DNA of 64,000 nt, from contig CAVOGC010000005.1 of the NCBI GenBank assembly GCA_963695105.1, forward strand, positions 1 to 64,000, given 5' to 3'. Position numbers and translations under genes: made by a program. The notes beneath the pieces are model-generated. The model saw nothing but the letters and a program-made list of their open reading frames with translations. It searched no databases and was not told where the DNA came from. This DNA is from Competibacter sp963695105 (GTDB lineage Bacteria > Pseudomonadota > Gammaproteobacteria > Competibacterales > Competibacteraceae). Shown here piece after piece: positions 1 through 10,186 of the stretch. How positions within the stretch are numbered: the first letter of the stretch is position 1; every line of letters starts with the position of its first letter.

Positions 1-28
1 CCGGCGCGGGCCACCCCAACCACCAGAC

Positions 29-220
29 TCACCCTCGCACCAACTGGGTCAGCAGGATCACAAACAGCACCACCAGCGCCAGCGGGATCAGCGCCGACGG
101 CCAGTCCTTCTTGGCGGTGCGGCTGCGTTCGATGGCTGCCTTGATGCCCGGCCGGAACCATAAAATCACCAGCAGCGCCATGCCGCCGCCCAGTAGAATC
201 TCCCACCATGCCGCTTCCAT
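29..220 (-). CDS. small two-helix membrane protein
   Basis: A 63-residue protein with two hydrophobic segments (about residues 8-22 and 43-60) joined by a basic loop rich in Arg and Lys. It is probably a small inner-membrane protein with a cytoplasmic loop. I do not recognise the family. The ATG at 220 is chosen because a GGGAGG stretch lies 5-6 bases upstream; a GTG two codons earlier would overlap that site. It lies 39 bases downstream of the DUF1820 gene on the same strand and may share its transcript. No function is inferred. Confidence 0.6.
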   Translation of the reverse strand: MEAAWWEILLGGGMALLVILWFRPGIKAAIERSRTAKKDWPSALIPLALVVLFVILLTQLVRG

Positions 221-259
221 CGTCACCTCCCATCGCCAAACTGTCTCGAATCCGGCTTC

Positions 260-607
260 TCAGTCCTTGCCGCGCCCGCCGCCGGGCGGTATCACCGGCT
301 GCGGAAACGGCATCACGTTGTCGCCGCCTTCCGTCGGACGAATCTTGCTGATCCCCTCCCGCTCCACTTCGTCGATCCGCATCACCGCGTTAATCGGAAT
401 GAAGGTGCGTTTCACGTCGGCGAATTCGTTTTGCAATTTTTCCTCGGCCGGGTTGACCAGCACGCTGGAACGCTCGCCGAAGATCAGCTCCTCGACTTCG
501 ATGAAACCGTACAGTTCGTCCTGGTGGATGTCACGGGCGTACAGCTCGTACAGCTTGCCATGGCTGACGAACAGGATGCGGTAAATGCTTTTGGTGATTT
601 TGGACAT
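260..607 (-). CDS. DUF1820 family protein
   Basis: A 115-residue cytoplasmic protein. The opening YRILFVSHGKLYELYAR and the following IHQDELYGFIEVEELIFGE are typical of the DUF1820 family, which is common in gammaproteobacteria and has no assigned biochemical role. The C-terminus is a Pro/Gly-rich tail. The internal Met at 607 is preferred over the longer frame from 664 because family members begin just before the YRI motif. No strong ribosome-binding site is visible at either start. It is divergent from the aldehyde dehydrogenase gene. Confidence 0.8.
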   Translation of the reverse strand: MSKITKSIYRILFVSHGKLYELYARDIHQDELYGFIEVEELIFGERSSVLVNPAEEKLQNEFADVKRTFIPINAVMRIDEVEREGISKIRPTEGGDNVMPFPQPVIPPGGGRGKD

Positions 608-848
608 GGGAATGGGGTTCGGCGGAAATGCGGGCAATCTAACCCCGTTTGCAACAGCGAGCAAATTCCCCGCCGCATAGCACCCAAAAACCCAGCTTCC
701 CAGTCAACAAAGCCAGCTCTTACAAGCCAAAAGCGCATTAACCCCGCTATACCGACGGTCATGATCGCGCCGTCGGCCTGGCTCGTTCCCGTTGATTCCT
801 CAAAGCGCCGGTCGCGCCCTTCCCCGTTTCGTTTGCCGAGGTACGCCC

Positions 849-2438
849 ATGAGCACCCCCCAGACCCTGGAACTCAGCAAAACCGTTTGCGTCAATCCCG
901 CCACCGGCGACATCGTCGGTTATTCGCTGATGAACACGCCCGAGGAAGCGCGCGACGCCCTCCACCGCGCCCGCGCCGCGCAACCGGCCTGGGCGGCGCT
1001 ACCGCTGGCGGAGCGGGTACGCTACATCGCCCGCATCCGCGATTATCTGGTCGAACACGCCGACGCCGTCAGCGACACCATCGCCCGGGATGTCGGCAAG
1101 ACCCGGGTGGAGGCGCTGGCCACCGAAGTGCTGCCCAGCGCTCTCGCCACCGATTACTACCTCAAAAACGCCCGGCGTTTCCTCAAGCCGCGCAAGCTGC
1201 GCAACGGTTCGCTGCTGTTTCTGAACAAGCGCAGCCGGCTTTTTCGCATGCCGTTCGGGGTGATCGGCATCATCGCGCCGTGGAACTACCCGCTCGGCAT
1301 CCCGATGCACGAGATCGTCCCGGCGCTGCTGGCTGGCAACACGGTGATCTTCAAGACCGCGCCGGAAACGCAGATGGTCGGGCGCATGATCGAAGCCATG
1401 ATCCAGGCCGCCGGTCTGCCCGCCGATGCGTTTATTCACCTCAACATTCCCGGCGCCGTCATCGGCCAGATCCTGCTGGAACCGGACAATCATGTGGACA
1501 AGCTGTTCTTCACCGGTTCGGTGCCGGTCGGCAAGACCTTGATGGCCAAGGCCGCCGAGAGCCTGGTTCCGGTCTCGCTGGAACTGGGCGGCAACGACCC
1601 GATGCTGGTCTGCCCCGACGCCAACCTGGAGCGCGCGGTCAACGGGGCGATCTGGGCCGGCCTGCAGAACAGCGGCCAGTCCTGCGGCGGAGTCGAGCGA
1701 ATCTACGTTCATCAGGACGTTTACGAGCCGTTTATCGCTCTCCTGAAGCAGAAGGTGGAAGCGCTGCGGCAGGGTCCAGACACTCGCCATGACATGGATA
1801 TCGGCGCCATGTGCACCGAGCGCCAGATCAAGACCATCCAGCGGCAGGTGGACGACGCCCTGACCAAGGGCGCAACCATCCTCGCCCAAGTCAAAATCGA
1901 TCCGGCCCACGCCAAGGCCAATTTCTATCCGGTTACGGTATTGATCGGCGTCGATCACGACATGGCGCTGATGCGCGAGGAGACCTTCGGCCCGGTATTG
2001 GGCGTGATGAAGGTCGGCGACATGGAGCAGGCCATTGCCCTGGCCAACGATTCCCACCTGGGCCTGACCGGCTCGGTCTGGTCCAGTCACACGCGCGAGG
2101 CGGTGACGCTGGGCCGGCGCATCCACGCCGGGGTCATCACCATCAACGATCACCTGCTAACCCACGGCATGGCCGAAACCCCCTGGGGCGGCGTCAAGGA
2201 ATCCGGCATCGGCCGCAGCCACGGCGAACTGGGCTTCGACGAGATGACTCAGCCGCAAGTCGTGACCACCGATCTGCTGCACTTCGCCAAACGCAACCTG
2301 TTCTGGCACCCGTATGACGCTAAACTTTATGAAGGTTTGAAAGGCGCGCTGCGCCTGCTGCACGGCCGTGAATTTGGTGATCGCCTGCATGGTTTCTTCC
2401 ACTTCATCAAACTGCTGCCACGCATGTTTGGAGATTGA
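849..2438 (+). CDS. aldehyde dehydrogenase family protein (NAD(P)-dependent)
   Basis: A 529-residue enzyme expected to oxidise an aldehyde to its acid with NAD(P). Landmarks in order: APWNYPLG with Asn146, the glycine-rich FTGSVPVGKT, the general base Glu245 in LELGG, the catalytic Cys279 in NSGQSCGG, REETFGPVLG, and the C-terminal PWGGVKESGIGRSHGELG. It is longer than classical family members by a roughly 50-residue C-terminal basic/amphipathic extension, which may bind a membrane or mediate oligomerisation (inference). The substrate cannot be read from sequence; long-chain or semialdehyde substrates are possible. GAGG precedes the ATG at 849. The downstream SWIM gene starts 12 bases after the stop, suggesting co-transcription. 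Confidence 0.88.
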   Translation: MSTPQTLELSKTVCVNPATGDIVGYSLMNTPEEARDALHRARAAQPAWAALPLAERVRYIARIRDYLVEHADAVSDTIARDVGKTRVEALATEVLPSALATDYYLKNARRFLKPRKLRNGSLLFLNKRSRLFRMPFGVIGIIAPWNYPLGIPMHEIVPALLAGNTVIFKTAPETQMVGRMIEAMIQAAGLPADAFIHLNIPGAVIGQILLEPDNHVDKLFFTGSVPVGKTLMAKAAESLVPVSLELGGNDPMLVCPDANLERAVNGAIWAGLQNSGQSCGGVERIYVHQDVYEPFIALLKQKVEALRQGPDTRHDMDIGAMCTERQIKTIQRQVDDALTKGATILAQVKIDPAHAKANFYPVTVLIGVDHDMALMREETFGPVLGVMKVGDMEQAIALANDSHLGLTGSVWSSHTREAVTLGRRIHAGVITINDHLLTHGMAETPWGGVKESGIGRSHGELGFDEMTQPQVVTTDLLHFAKRNLFWHPYDAKLYEGLKGALRLLHGREFGDRLHGFFHFIKLLPRMFGD

Positions 2439-2449
2439 GGTCGTCCCCG

Positions 2450-4315
2450 ATGCCCACTCCTGTTTTCGATACCGCCCAGTTGCGCGATCACGCCACCGAC
2501 CGCTCCATCGAACGGGGCCGGGAATACTTCCAGGAAGGCGCGGTCGGACCGCTGGTGTGGCGCGGCGACGAACTGGAAGCCGATGTCCAGGGCAGCGCCC
2601 CCCGCCCCTATCGGGTGTGGATCGAATTCGACGCCGAAGGTGTGGCCAATACGGCTTGCACCTGCCCTTACGACTACGAGGGCTGGTGCAAGCACATCGT
2701 CGCTGTGCTGCTGGCCTATGCCGAGCACCCGGACGCAGTGGAAATCCGCCCGTCGCTGGCCGAAACCCTGGGGGCGCTGGACCGGGCACAATTGCAGGCG
2801 CTGCTGCTGGAACTGGCGGAGCGGGTCCCGCGCATGAGCGACATGATCGAAACCGCCCTGCCCTACATTGCACTGACGGCTTCGGCAAGCTCCTCCACCA
2901 CGGCTTCCACCCAGCGCGCCGCGCCGGTTCTGGTGAACACTCGCGCGCTGCGGCAAAGCGTCCGCAATGCAATACTCACCCGCAACGAATGGGACGAGGG
3001 GTATAACGAGGGTGGCTACGGCGCGGTCGATGACATCGTCGAACTGGCGGAACAGGCCCAAACCGCGCTGGAAGCCGGCGACGGCCGCGCCGCGCTGGCA
3101 ATTCTGGAAGCCGTCACCGATGAATTTAGCAAGCATTGGGAAATGCTGGACGAAATCGGCGAGGACGCCAGCGTCTTCTTCGACAGCACTCAAGCGCTGT
3201 GGAGCGAGGCGCTGCTCGACCCCGACCTGAGCGCCGAGGAACGCCGGCACTGGGCCGACCGACTGGGGGACTGGGTGGACGATTTCGATGAATCCGTCGC
3301 CGACAGTCTGGAACTCCTGCAAACCGTGGTCCGGCAAGGCTGGGATGACCCCACGCTGACCCGCATCCTGCACGGGGAAACGGTTCCGGGTGGCCTGTGG
3401 GGCGACGATCCGCCGCCCCATGACCAGCGGGCGCGAATCGCCCGGGCGCGGCTGCGGATTCTGGAGCGGACCGGTCAGCACGAGGCGTATCTGCATCTGG
3501 CCCAGGCCGAGCATCGTTATGATGAATATGCCCTCAAGTTGCTGCGGCTGGATCGGGTTGAAAACGCCGTGCGCACCGGAATGGAACAGCCGCTTTCCGA
3601 CCAAGGGATGCTGGAACTCGTCAAGGCATTGTACGAACGTGACGCCATCGAAGCCGCGTTCCAGGTTGCCGAACATGGCCTGCGCCGGCCAGATGCAACC
3701 GCGCCGAACGACCCGGAACTGGCGGAACTCATGGAGCACAGCCAGGGATTCGGCCGGTACGACGCGCACCCTCAAGCCGAACTGGCGATCTGGCTGCGCG
3801 ACCGGGCCGCCGCGCGCGGACAGAACGAACGGGCGCTGGCGGCAGGTCTGATCGCGTTTCGGCTCGCGCCCAGCCTGGATGCCTACCAGCGGGTGGAGAC
3901 GCTGGCCGGCGCGGGCTGGCCGGAGCAACAGCCGAAACTGCTGGATTTTCTGCGCGACAAGGCTCACATCGCCACCGAAACCAAGGTTGACGTTTTTCTG
4001 TACGAGAGCCTGATCGACGACGCCATCGTGGTGGTCGAGCATCACTACGTCTCATCCCGAACCCTGGCGCGGGTCATGGACGCCGCCATCCTCTCACGGC
4101 CGGAATGGGTGATCGCCCAGGCCCGCAAGCAGGCGGAACCGATCATGGACGGCGCGAAGTCAGCCTGCTATGAAGACGCGGCCCAGTGGCTGCGCAAAGC
4201 CAAACAGGCCCATGAAGCGCTCGGCCAGAAAGCCGAATGGCACGCTTACCGCGACGCTCTGCGCGAGAAACATCAGCGTAAATACAAGTTAATGCCACTG
4301 CTGAATGCGTTGTAA
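2450..4315 (+). CDS. SWIM zinc-finger domain protein
   Basis: A 621-residue protein with an N-terminal SWIM zinc finger: Cys70 and Cys72 (CTC) followed by Cys80 and His82 (CKH), the CxC...CxH pattern. The rest is a long, acidic, mostly helical region, plausibly TPR-like, without a recognised catalytic motif. SWIM fingers bind DNA or protein in helicase-associated and other proteins, so a nucleic-acid or protein-binding role is likely; no partner is known here. A GAGG site 8 bases before the ATG at 2450 supports this start. It follows the aldehyde dehydrogenase by 11 bases. Confidence 0.8.
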   Translation: MPTPVFDTAQLRDHATDRSIERGREYFQEGAVGPLVWRGDELEADVQGSAPRPYRVWIEFDAEGVANTACTCPYDYEGWCKHIVAVLLAYAEHPDAVEIRPSLAETLGALDRAQLQALLLELAERVPRMSDMIETALPYIALTASASSSTTASTQRAAPVLVNTRALRQSVRNAILTRNEWDEGYNEGGYGAVDDIVELAEQAQTALEAGDGRAALAILEAVTDEFSKHWEMLDEIGEDASVFFDSTQALWSEALLDPDLSAEERRHWADRLGDWVDDFDESVADSLELLQTVVRQGWDDPTLTRILHGETVPGGLWGDDPPPHDQRARIARARLRILERTGQHEAYLHLAQAEHRYDEYALKLLRLDRVENAVRTGMEQPLSDQGMLELVKALYERDAIEAAFQVAEHGLRRPDATAPNDPELAELMEHSQGFGRYDAHPQAELAIWLRDRAAARGQNERALAAGLIAFRLAPSLDAYQRVETLAGAGWPEQQPKLLDFLRDKAHIATETKVDVFLYESLIDDAIVVVEHHYVSSRTLARVMDAAILSRPEWVIAQARKQAEPIMDGAKSACYEDAAQWLRKAKQAHEALGQKAEWHAYRDALREKHQRKYKLMPLLNAL

Positions 4316-4378
4316 GGCGCAACTGGCGCGGATACCGCCCAATAATCCGGGGCTTGCGGAGCCGAATTCAAGGTATGC

Positions 4379-4491
4379 TATAGCGCTCCTGTCCGACGGG
4401 TGGAATCACCGTTTCGAACCACCCCGGCGCTGCGCGCCACCCCTCCTTGTCCAAGGAGGGGAGATTCCACGACCGGTATGCGAGCGCTATA
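4379..4491. repeat. MITE-like dispersed repeat, copy A
   Basis: A 113 bp intergenic element bounded by perfect 10 bp terminal inverted repeats, TATAGCGCTC at 4379-4388 and GAGCGCTATA at 4482-4491. The centre holds a perfect hairpin (4440-4449 with 4452-4461, 2-base loop). The interior segment TTTCGAACCACCCCGGCGCT recurs in copy B at 11894-12002, and a shorter part recurs near 29400. It carries no ORF. The structure fits a non-autonomous miniature transposable element or a palindromic repeat family. No clean target-site duplication is evident by eye. Confidence 0.7.
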
Positions 4492-4538
4492 TGCACCGAC
4501 AAGTATTCACGCCCAACCTCGATTCAGGATCGCCCCCG

Positions 4539-5778
<1,240 letters not shown>

Positions 5779-5792
<14 letters not shown>

Positions 5793-5934
5793 GGCGGAAC
5801 CGGTGCAGGTCGAGTGCCCGAAGTGCCGTTACACCGAGATCATCTACATCCCGATTGAAGAAATGCCGCGCTGCCCCAAATGCGGCATCCGCATGGTCAT
5901 CCGGGAATTGCTCGACGAGGGTAAATCCACCTGA
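5779..5934 (+). CDS. 51-residue zinc-ribbon protein
   Basis: A very short gene encoding two CPKC knuckles (CPKCRYTE and CPKCGIRM) about 17 residues apart, forming a rubredoxin/zinc-ribbon-type metal site. It overlaps the last 14 bases of the aminotransferase gene in another frame. A strong GAGGAG site sits 6-7 bases before its ATG, which argues for translational coupling. It is too short for catalysis. A zinc or iron-binding accessory role is plausible, but no function is known to me. Confidence 0.7.
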
Positions 5935-6047
5935 ACGACGACCGACCGCCATATTACAGTGGGATGAATTTTGTATATCATGACCGGCGCCCGGCCGCGG
6001 GTTTGCCGGCCGCGCCCAACAATGACCATCCAAGGAGTCACGATCCC

Positions 6048-6851
6048 ATGAAAAAATTCCTGGTTGCGCTCGGTGTCAGCCTCGGCCTGCTGCTCACTCT
6101 GTCCGGCGCTCCCGCCCGGGCCGACGTGCTTAACGAAATCAAGGAGCGCGGCGAGCTGAAAGTCTGTCTGGAACCGGCCTACATGCCGTTCGAAATCACC
6201 GACAAACGCGGCCAGATCATCGGCTTCGATCCCGATCTGGCCGCGCTGATGGCCGAGGCGCTGGGCGTCAAACTGGTGCTGAGCAGCACCGCCTGGGATG
6301 GCATCATCCCCGCGCTGATCACCAGCAAATGCGACATCATCATGAGCGGGATGACCATCACCAAGGAGCGCGCCGAAACCATCGACTTTTCGAAGCCCTA
6401 CATGGTGATCGGCCAGACCGTGCTGCTGCGCAAGGATCTGGAGAGCAAGGTGAAGTCTTACAAGGACCTGAACAAGCCCAAGTACAAAATCGCCTCCAAG
6501 CTCGGCACCACCGGCGAAATCGCCGCCAAGAAATACCTGCCCAAGGCCACCTATCTGTCCTTCGAGACCGAAGCGGAAGGGGTCATGGAAGTGGTCAACG
6601 GCAAGGCTGATGCCTTCATCTACGACTCGCCCTACAACGCGGTCGCCATCGGCCAGCGCGGCGAGGGCAAACTGGTCTTTCTGGATCAGCCCTTCACCGA
6701 CGAGCCGCTCGGCTGGGGCGTGCGCAAAGGCAACCCCGAATTCATCAAATGGCTCAACGGTTTTCTCGCCAAGGTCAAGCAGGACGGCGCCTACGACAAG
6801 CTGTACCAGAAGTGGTTTAAGAGCACCGACTGGCTGCAAGACGTGCAGTAA
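6048..6851 (+). CDS. polar amino acid ABC transporter, periplasmic substrate-binding protein
   Basis: A 267-residue solute-binding protein of family 3 (PBP type II, GlnH/FliY-like). Residues 1-24 are a signal peptide ending ARA, giving a mature start at DVLNEIK. The mature protein shows GELKVCLEPAYMPFE, IIGFDPDLAALMAEALG, the DIIMSGMTIT loop, and a ligand-binding region around GTTGEIAAKKY. It would deliver a polar amino acid to the permease encoded next. AAGGAG at 6032-6037 precedes the ATG. It is the first gene of a binding protein-permease-ATPase operon. Confidence 0.9.
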   Translation: MKKFLVALGVSLGLLLTLSGAPARADVLNEIKERGELKVCLEPAYMPFEITDKRGQIIGFDPDLAALMAEALGVKLVLSSTAWDGIIPALITSKCDIIMSGMTITKERAETIDFSKPYMVIGQTVLLRKDLESKVKSYKDLNKPKYKIASKLGTTGEIAAKKYLPKATYLSFETEAEGVMEVVNGKADAFIYDSPYNAVAIGQRGEGKLVFLDQPFTDEPLGWGVRKGNPEFIKWLNGFLAKVKQDGAYDKLYQKWFKSTDWLQDVQ

Positions 6852-6854
6852 GCC

Positions 6855-7817
6855 GTGGCGCTCAAACATCGGCCCGCCGCCTGGCCTTGGCGCCTCCTGC
6901 TCGCCGCCATCCTGATCGGCCTGACGGCGGGCCTGTGGGTCGCCACCAAGCGCGTCAACTATGAGTGGCGCTGGGAACGGGTGCCGCAATATTTTGCCTA
7001 CCGGGCCGAGGTTCCCCAGGAATCGCCGGTCGCCGGCCGGGTCAGCGCCATCCAGGCCGACGGGGCGCTAAGCCGGGTCGTCGTCACGCCCGCCGACGGC
7101 GGCGCTCCGGTTGTCCTGCCGGTGGAAACCGTGCAGGTGGCGGTCGGCGACGCCATCGACCGGGAAGACAGCGTCGGCGACAACCACGAATGGCGGATCG
7201 GGCCACTGACCCAGGGGCTGTGGGTCACCATCTGGATTTCCTTCGTGTCCGGCCTGGTCGGGCTGCTGATCGGCCTGATCACCGGTCTGTGCCGCATCTC
7301 CGACAACCCCGCCCTGCGCGGGCTGGCGGTGCTCTACATCGAACTGATTCGCGGCACGCCGTTGCTGGTGCAGATTTTTATCTTCTATTTCTTCATCGGC
7401 ACGGTGTTGAATCTGGATCGCATGGTCGCCGGCATCGGGGCGCTGGCGCTGTTCGTCGGCGCCTACATCGCCGAAATCATCCGCGCCGGCATTCAATCCA
7501 TTCCCAAGGGCCAAACCGAAGCGGCGCGCTCGCTGGGGATGAGCGCCTTCCAGAACATGGCCTACATCGTGCTGCCGCAGGCTTTCAAACGGGTGCTGCC
7601 GCCACTGGCCGGACAGTTCATCAGCCTGATCAAGGATTCTTCGCTGGTATCGGTCATCGCCATCACCGACCTGACCAAGAGCGGGCGGGAGATCATCACC
7701 GCCAGCTTCGCCACTTTCGAAATCTGGTTCACGGTCGCCCTGCTCTACCTGGTGGTCACCTCGGTGCTGTCGCAACTGCTCTTCTGGCTGGAACGGAGGT
7801 TCGCCCGCAGTGATTGA
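6855..7817 (+). CDS. polar amino acid ABC transporter, permease
   Basis: A 320-residue HisM/GlnP-type permease. The first transmembrane helix (about residues 12-30) is followed by a roughly 80-residue hydrophilic, probably periplasmic insert before the canonical core begins at LTQGLWVTIWISF. The EAA loop that contacts the ATPase reads GQTEAARSLGMSAFQNM. The start is GTG at 6855, three bases after the binding-protein stop. Only one permease is present, so a homodimeric channel is expected. The N-terminal insert is unusual compared with the roughly 220-residue family core. Confidence 0.88.
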   Translation: MALKHRPAAWPWRLLLAAILIGLTAGLWVATKRVNYEWRWERVPQYFAYRAEVPQESPVAGRVSAIQADGALSRVVVTPADGGAPVVLPVETVQVAVGDAIDREDSVGDNHEWRIGPLTQGLWVTIWISFVSGLVGLLIGLITGLCRISDNPALRGLAVLYIELIRGTPLLVQIFIFYFFIGTVLNLDRMVAGIGALALFVGAYIAEIIRAGIQSIPKGQTEAARSLGMSAFQNMAYIVLPQAFKRVLPPLAGQFISLIKDSSLVSVIAITDLTKSGREIITASFATFEIWFTVALLYLVVTSVLSQLLFWLERRFARSD

Positions 7818-8544
7818 AGTCAAAAATCTGCTCAAGGTGTTCGAGGGGCGCGGCCAGACGGTGCGGGCGGTGGACGATGTCAGCACCGCGATCGCCAAGG
7901 GCGAGGTGGTGGTGATCATCGGCCCGTCCGGGTCGGGCAAATCCACTTTTCTCCGCTGCCTGAACGGCCTGGAAGAATTCGACGACGGACAGGTCGTTAT
8001 CGACGGCATCGACATCGCCGGCAGCAAAACCAACCTCAACGCCGTGCGCCGCGAGGTGGGGATGGTGTTCCAGCACTTCAACCTGTTCCCACACAAGACC
8101 GTGCTGGAGAACGTCACCCTGGCGCAACGGGTGGTGCGCAAGCGCAAGGCCGGCGAGGCCAATGAAAGAGCCATGGCGCTACTGACCAAGGTCGGCATCG
8201 CCGAGAAGGCGAACGAGTATCCCTCGCGGCTGTCCGGCGGCCAGCAGCAGCGGGTGGCCATCGCCCGCGCCCTGGCCATGGACCCCAAGGTGATGCTGTT
8301 CGACGAACCGACCAGCGCGCTGGACCCGGAAATGGTTGGCGAGGTGCTGGACGTGATGAAGCAGTTGGCCCGCGAAGGGATGACCATGGCGGTGGTGACC
8401 CATGAAATGGGTTTCGCCCGCGAGGTGGCCCAGCGGGTGCTGTTCATGGACGTTGGCCGCATTCTGGAAGACGCGCCGCCGGCGCAATTTTTCACCGCGC
8501 CACAAGAACCTCGGGCACAGGCGTTCTTGAAGCAGGTGCTCTAA
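7810..8544 (+). CDS. glnQ: polar amino acid ABC transporter, ATP-binding protein
   Basis: A 244-residue ATPase of the GlnQ/HisP group that powers the adjacent permease. It has Walker A GPSGSGKST, a Q-loop in VFQHFNLFPHKT, signature LSGGQQQRVAIARAL, Walker B VMLFDEPTSAL and the H-loop VVTHEMGFA. The GTG start at 7810 overlaps the permease end by 8 bases, indicating translational coupling. The amino acid transported cannot be fixed from sequence. Confidence 0.9.
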   Translation: MIEVKNLLKVFEGRGQTVRAVDDVSTAIAKGEVVVIIGPSGSGKSTFLRCLNGLEEFDDGQVVIDGIDIAGSKTNLNAVRREVGMVFQHFNLFPHKTVLENVTLAQRVVRKRKAGEANERAMALLTKVGIAEKANEYPSRLSGGQQQRVAIARALAMDPKVMLFDEPTSALDPEMVGEVLDVMKQLAREGMTMAVVTHEMGFAREVAQRVLFMDVGRILEDAPPAQFFTAPQEPRAQAFLKQVL

Positions 8545-8558
8545 TACCGAAAAGCGCC

Positions 8559-9170
8559 ATGAGCCTTTACGCTAAACCTTATTCCGAAGCCTGCGAACAG
8601 AATAAGGAGCCGATTCTGGCGGTGCTTCGCGAGGTTTTTACCGAGCCGGGCCTGATTCTGGAGATCGGCGCGGGTACTGGGCAACACGCCGTTCACTTTG
8701 CGCGGGAGTTGCCGCATCTGGACTGGCAAGCGACCGATCAAGCCGACTACCTGCCCGGCATTGGGCTGTGGATCGCCGAAGCGGGTTTACCGAACTTGCG
8801 CCAACCCCTGGAATTGGACACCCGCCGCATACCGTGGCCGGTCACCCAAGCGGCGGGCGTATTTTCCGCCAACACCACCCATATTATGGATTGGCCCGCG
8901 GTGGAAGGCTTATTCCAGGGGATCGGTCGGGTGCTGCAACCGGGTGGAGCGTTCTGCCTGTACGGGCCATTCAACCATGGCGGTCGCTATACCAGCGCCA
9001 GTAACGCCGAATTTGACAACTTGCTCAAACACCGCGACCCGGCCAGCGGGATTCGGGACTTCACCGATCTCGACCGGCTCGCGCGGGATAACGGCCTACG
9101 GTTTCGGCGGAATTATCCGATGCCGGTCAACAATCGCACTCTGGTCTGGACATGCTGCGTCGATTCATAG
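8559..9170 (+). CDS. DUF938 SAM-dependent methyltransferase-like protein
   Basis: A 203-residue protein of the DUF938 family, with a Rossmann methyltransferase fold. The SAM motif I appears as LEIGAGTGQHAVHFA, followed by an acidic motif II region (WQATDQADYL) and a FSANTTHIMDW segment. A later conserved stretch reads LYGPFNHGGRYTS. The substrate is unknown. It begins 14 bases after the ATPase stop, so it may be carried on the transporter transcript although the function looks unrelated. Confidence 0.8.
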   Translation: MSLYAKPYSEACEQNKEPILAVLREVFTEPGLILEIGAGTGQHAVHFARELPHLDWQATDQADYLPGIGLWIAEAGLPNLRQPLELDTRRIPWPVTQAAGVFSANTTHIMDWPAVEGLFQGIGRVLQPGGAFCLYGPFNHGGRYTSASNAEFDNLLKHRDPASGIRDFTDLDRLARDNGLRFRRNYPMPVNNRTLVWTCCVDS

Positions 9171-9205
9171 CCGATTCCCATCCCAATAGAGGCGAACATG
9201 TCGCA

Positions 9206-10153
9206 TCACCCATGCACGCACTGATAGCGGATCAGGTCGGGGTTGTCGTCGGCGACCGCCTGCCCCAGACAGATCACCCCGCTATCGTGCAGGGCGAACT
9301 CCTCGCGCCGCACGAAAAAGCGGGCGCCGTTTTCCAGCAACAGGTAGGTTCCGTTGGTGCTGTGCTCCACCAGGATAAACTTGCCATGCCGGAACTCGAT
9401 GTCGGCGTGACTGCGAGACACCAGTTCCCGATCCACCACCAAATTGTTTCGCTCGCCACGGCCCATGGTTAAGGTCTGCGAGCCGGGCACCACTTCAATG
9501 GTCCGGTCGCGATAGTCCAGCACCAAGCGGGTGAACAGCAGGCTGTGCAGCTCCTCCTGGCCATCGCTGGCCATCTGGGTCAGGCTGGTGGAGTCGTGCC
9601 AGATGATCTCGACGATGTCCATCTCATCCTGCTTGCCCCGCACCCACGACCGCCCAAGACTGCGAACCATCTGAGCCAGATCGGCCGGCAGGCACTCCCC
9701 GGTTTCCCGCGTGGTGATGATCTGATCGGCCTTGGCCAGGGAAACCATCCGGGCGGCGACGTTCACCGCATCGCCGAACAGGTCGCCTTTTTCGACCAGG
9801 ACCGGCCCGTAATGCAGGCCGATCTTGACCGCGATGTTCAACTCGGCCAGATCCTTATCCTCCTTGAGCGCGCGGTGCATCTCGCAGGCGGCGCTCACCG
9901 CCTGTTGCGCATTCGAAAACCGGCTCATGATTTCATCGCCGATGGTTTTGATCACCACCCCGTCATGCGCGACGGTGTTCGACGTCAGCAGGTCCAACAC
10001 CTGCGTTTCGATCTGCCGCGCCCGCCAGTCGCCGTATTTTTCGAACAGGCGGGTGCTGCCGCAGATGTCGGCGAACAGGATGGCCGCCGCTTGCTGCCGG
10101 GATGCCGTCTGGTCCCCCGGCGTCGTCTTCAGGTTGCCGAATTTCGGTTTCAT
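9206..10153 (-). CDS. class III nucleotidyl cyclase with C-terminal FHA domain
   Basis: A 315-residue soluble protein. The N-terminal two-thirds is a class III adenylate/guanylate cyclase domain: LFADICGSTRLF carries a metal-binding Asp, KTIGDEIM the second conserved region, and GDAVNVAARM the Asn/Arg transition-state region. The C-terminal part is an FHA phosphothreonine-binding domain with MGRGERNN, SRSHADIE and NGTYL. It would make cAMP or cGMP under control of a phosphoprotein partner (inference). The ATG at 10153 has GGGAG upstream. No membrane segment is seen. Confidence 0.85.
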   Translation of the reverse strand: MKPKFGNLKTTPGDQTASRQQAAAILFADICGSTRLFEKYGDWRARQIETQVLDLLTSNTVAHDGVVIKTIGDEIMSRFSNAQQAVSAACEMHRALKEDKDLAELNIAVKIGLHYGPVLVEKGDLFGDAVNVAARMVSLAKADQIITTRETGECLPADLAQMVRSLGRSWVRGKQDEMDIVEIIWHDSTSLTQMASDGQEELHSLLFTRLVLDYRDRTIEVVPGSQTLTMGRGERNNLVVDRELVSRSHADIEFRHGKFILVEHSTNGTYLLLENGARFFVRREEFALHDSGVICLGQAVADDNPDLIRYQCVHG

Positions 10154-10186
10154 GCCCCGCACTCCCGGAAAATGCCAGCGCTGGTT

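Noticed and set aside
999..2153. 384-codon minus-strand frame
   Set aside because: Antisense to the aldehyde dehydrogenase; the plus-strand product has all catalytic motifs.
2327..4045. 572-codon minus-strand frame
   Set aside because: It runs antisense to the SWIM gene and has no recognisable motif; long shadow frames are common at this GC content.
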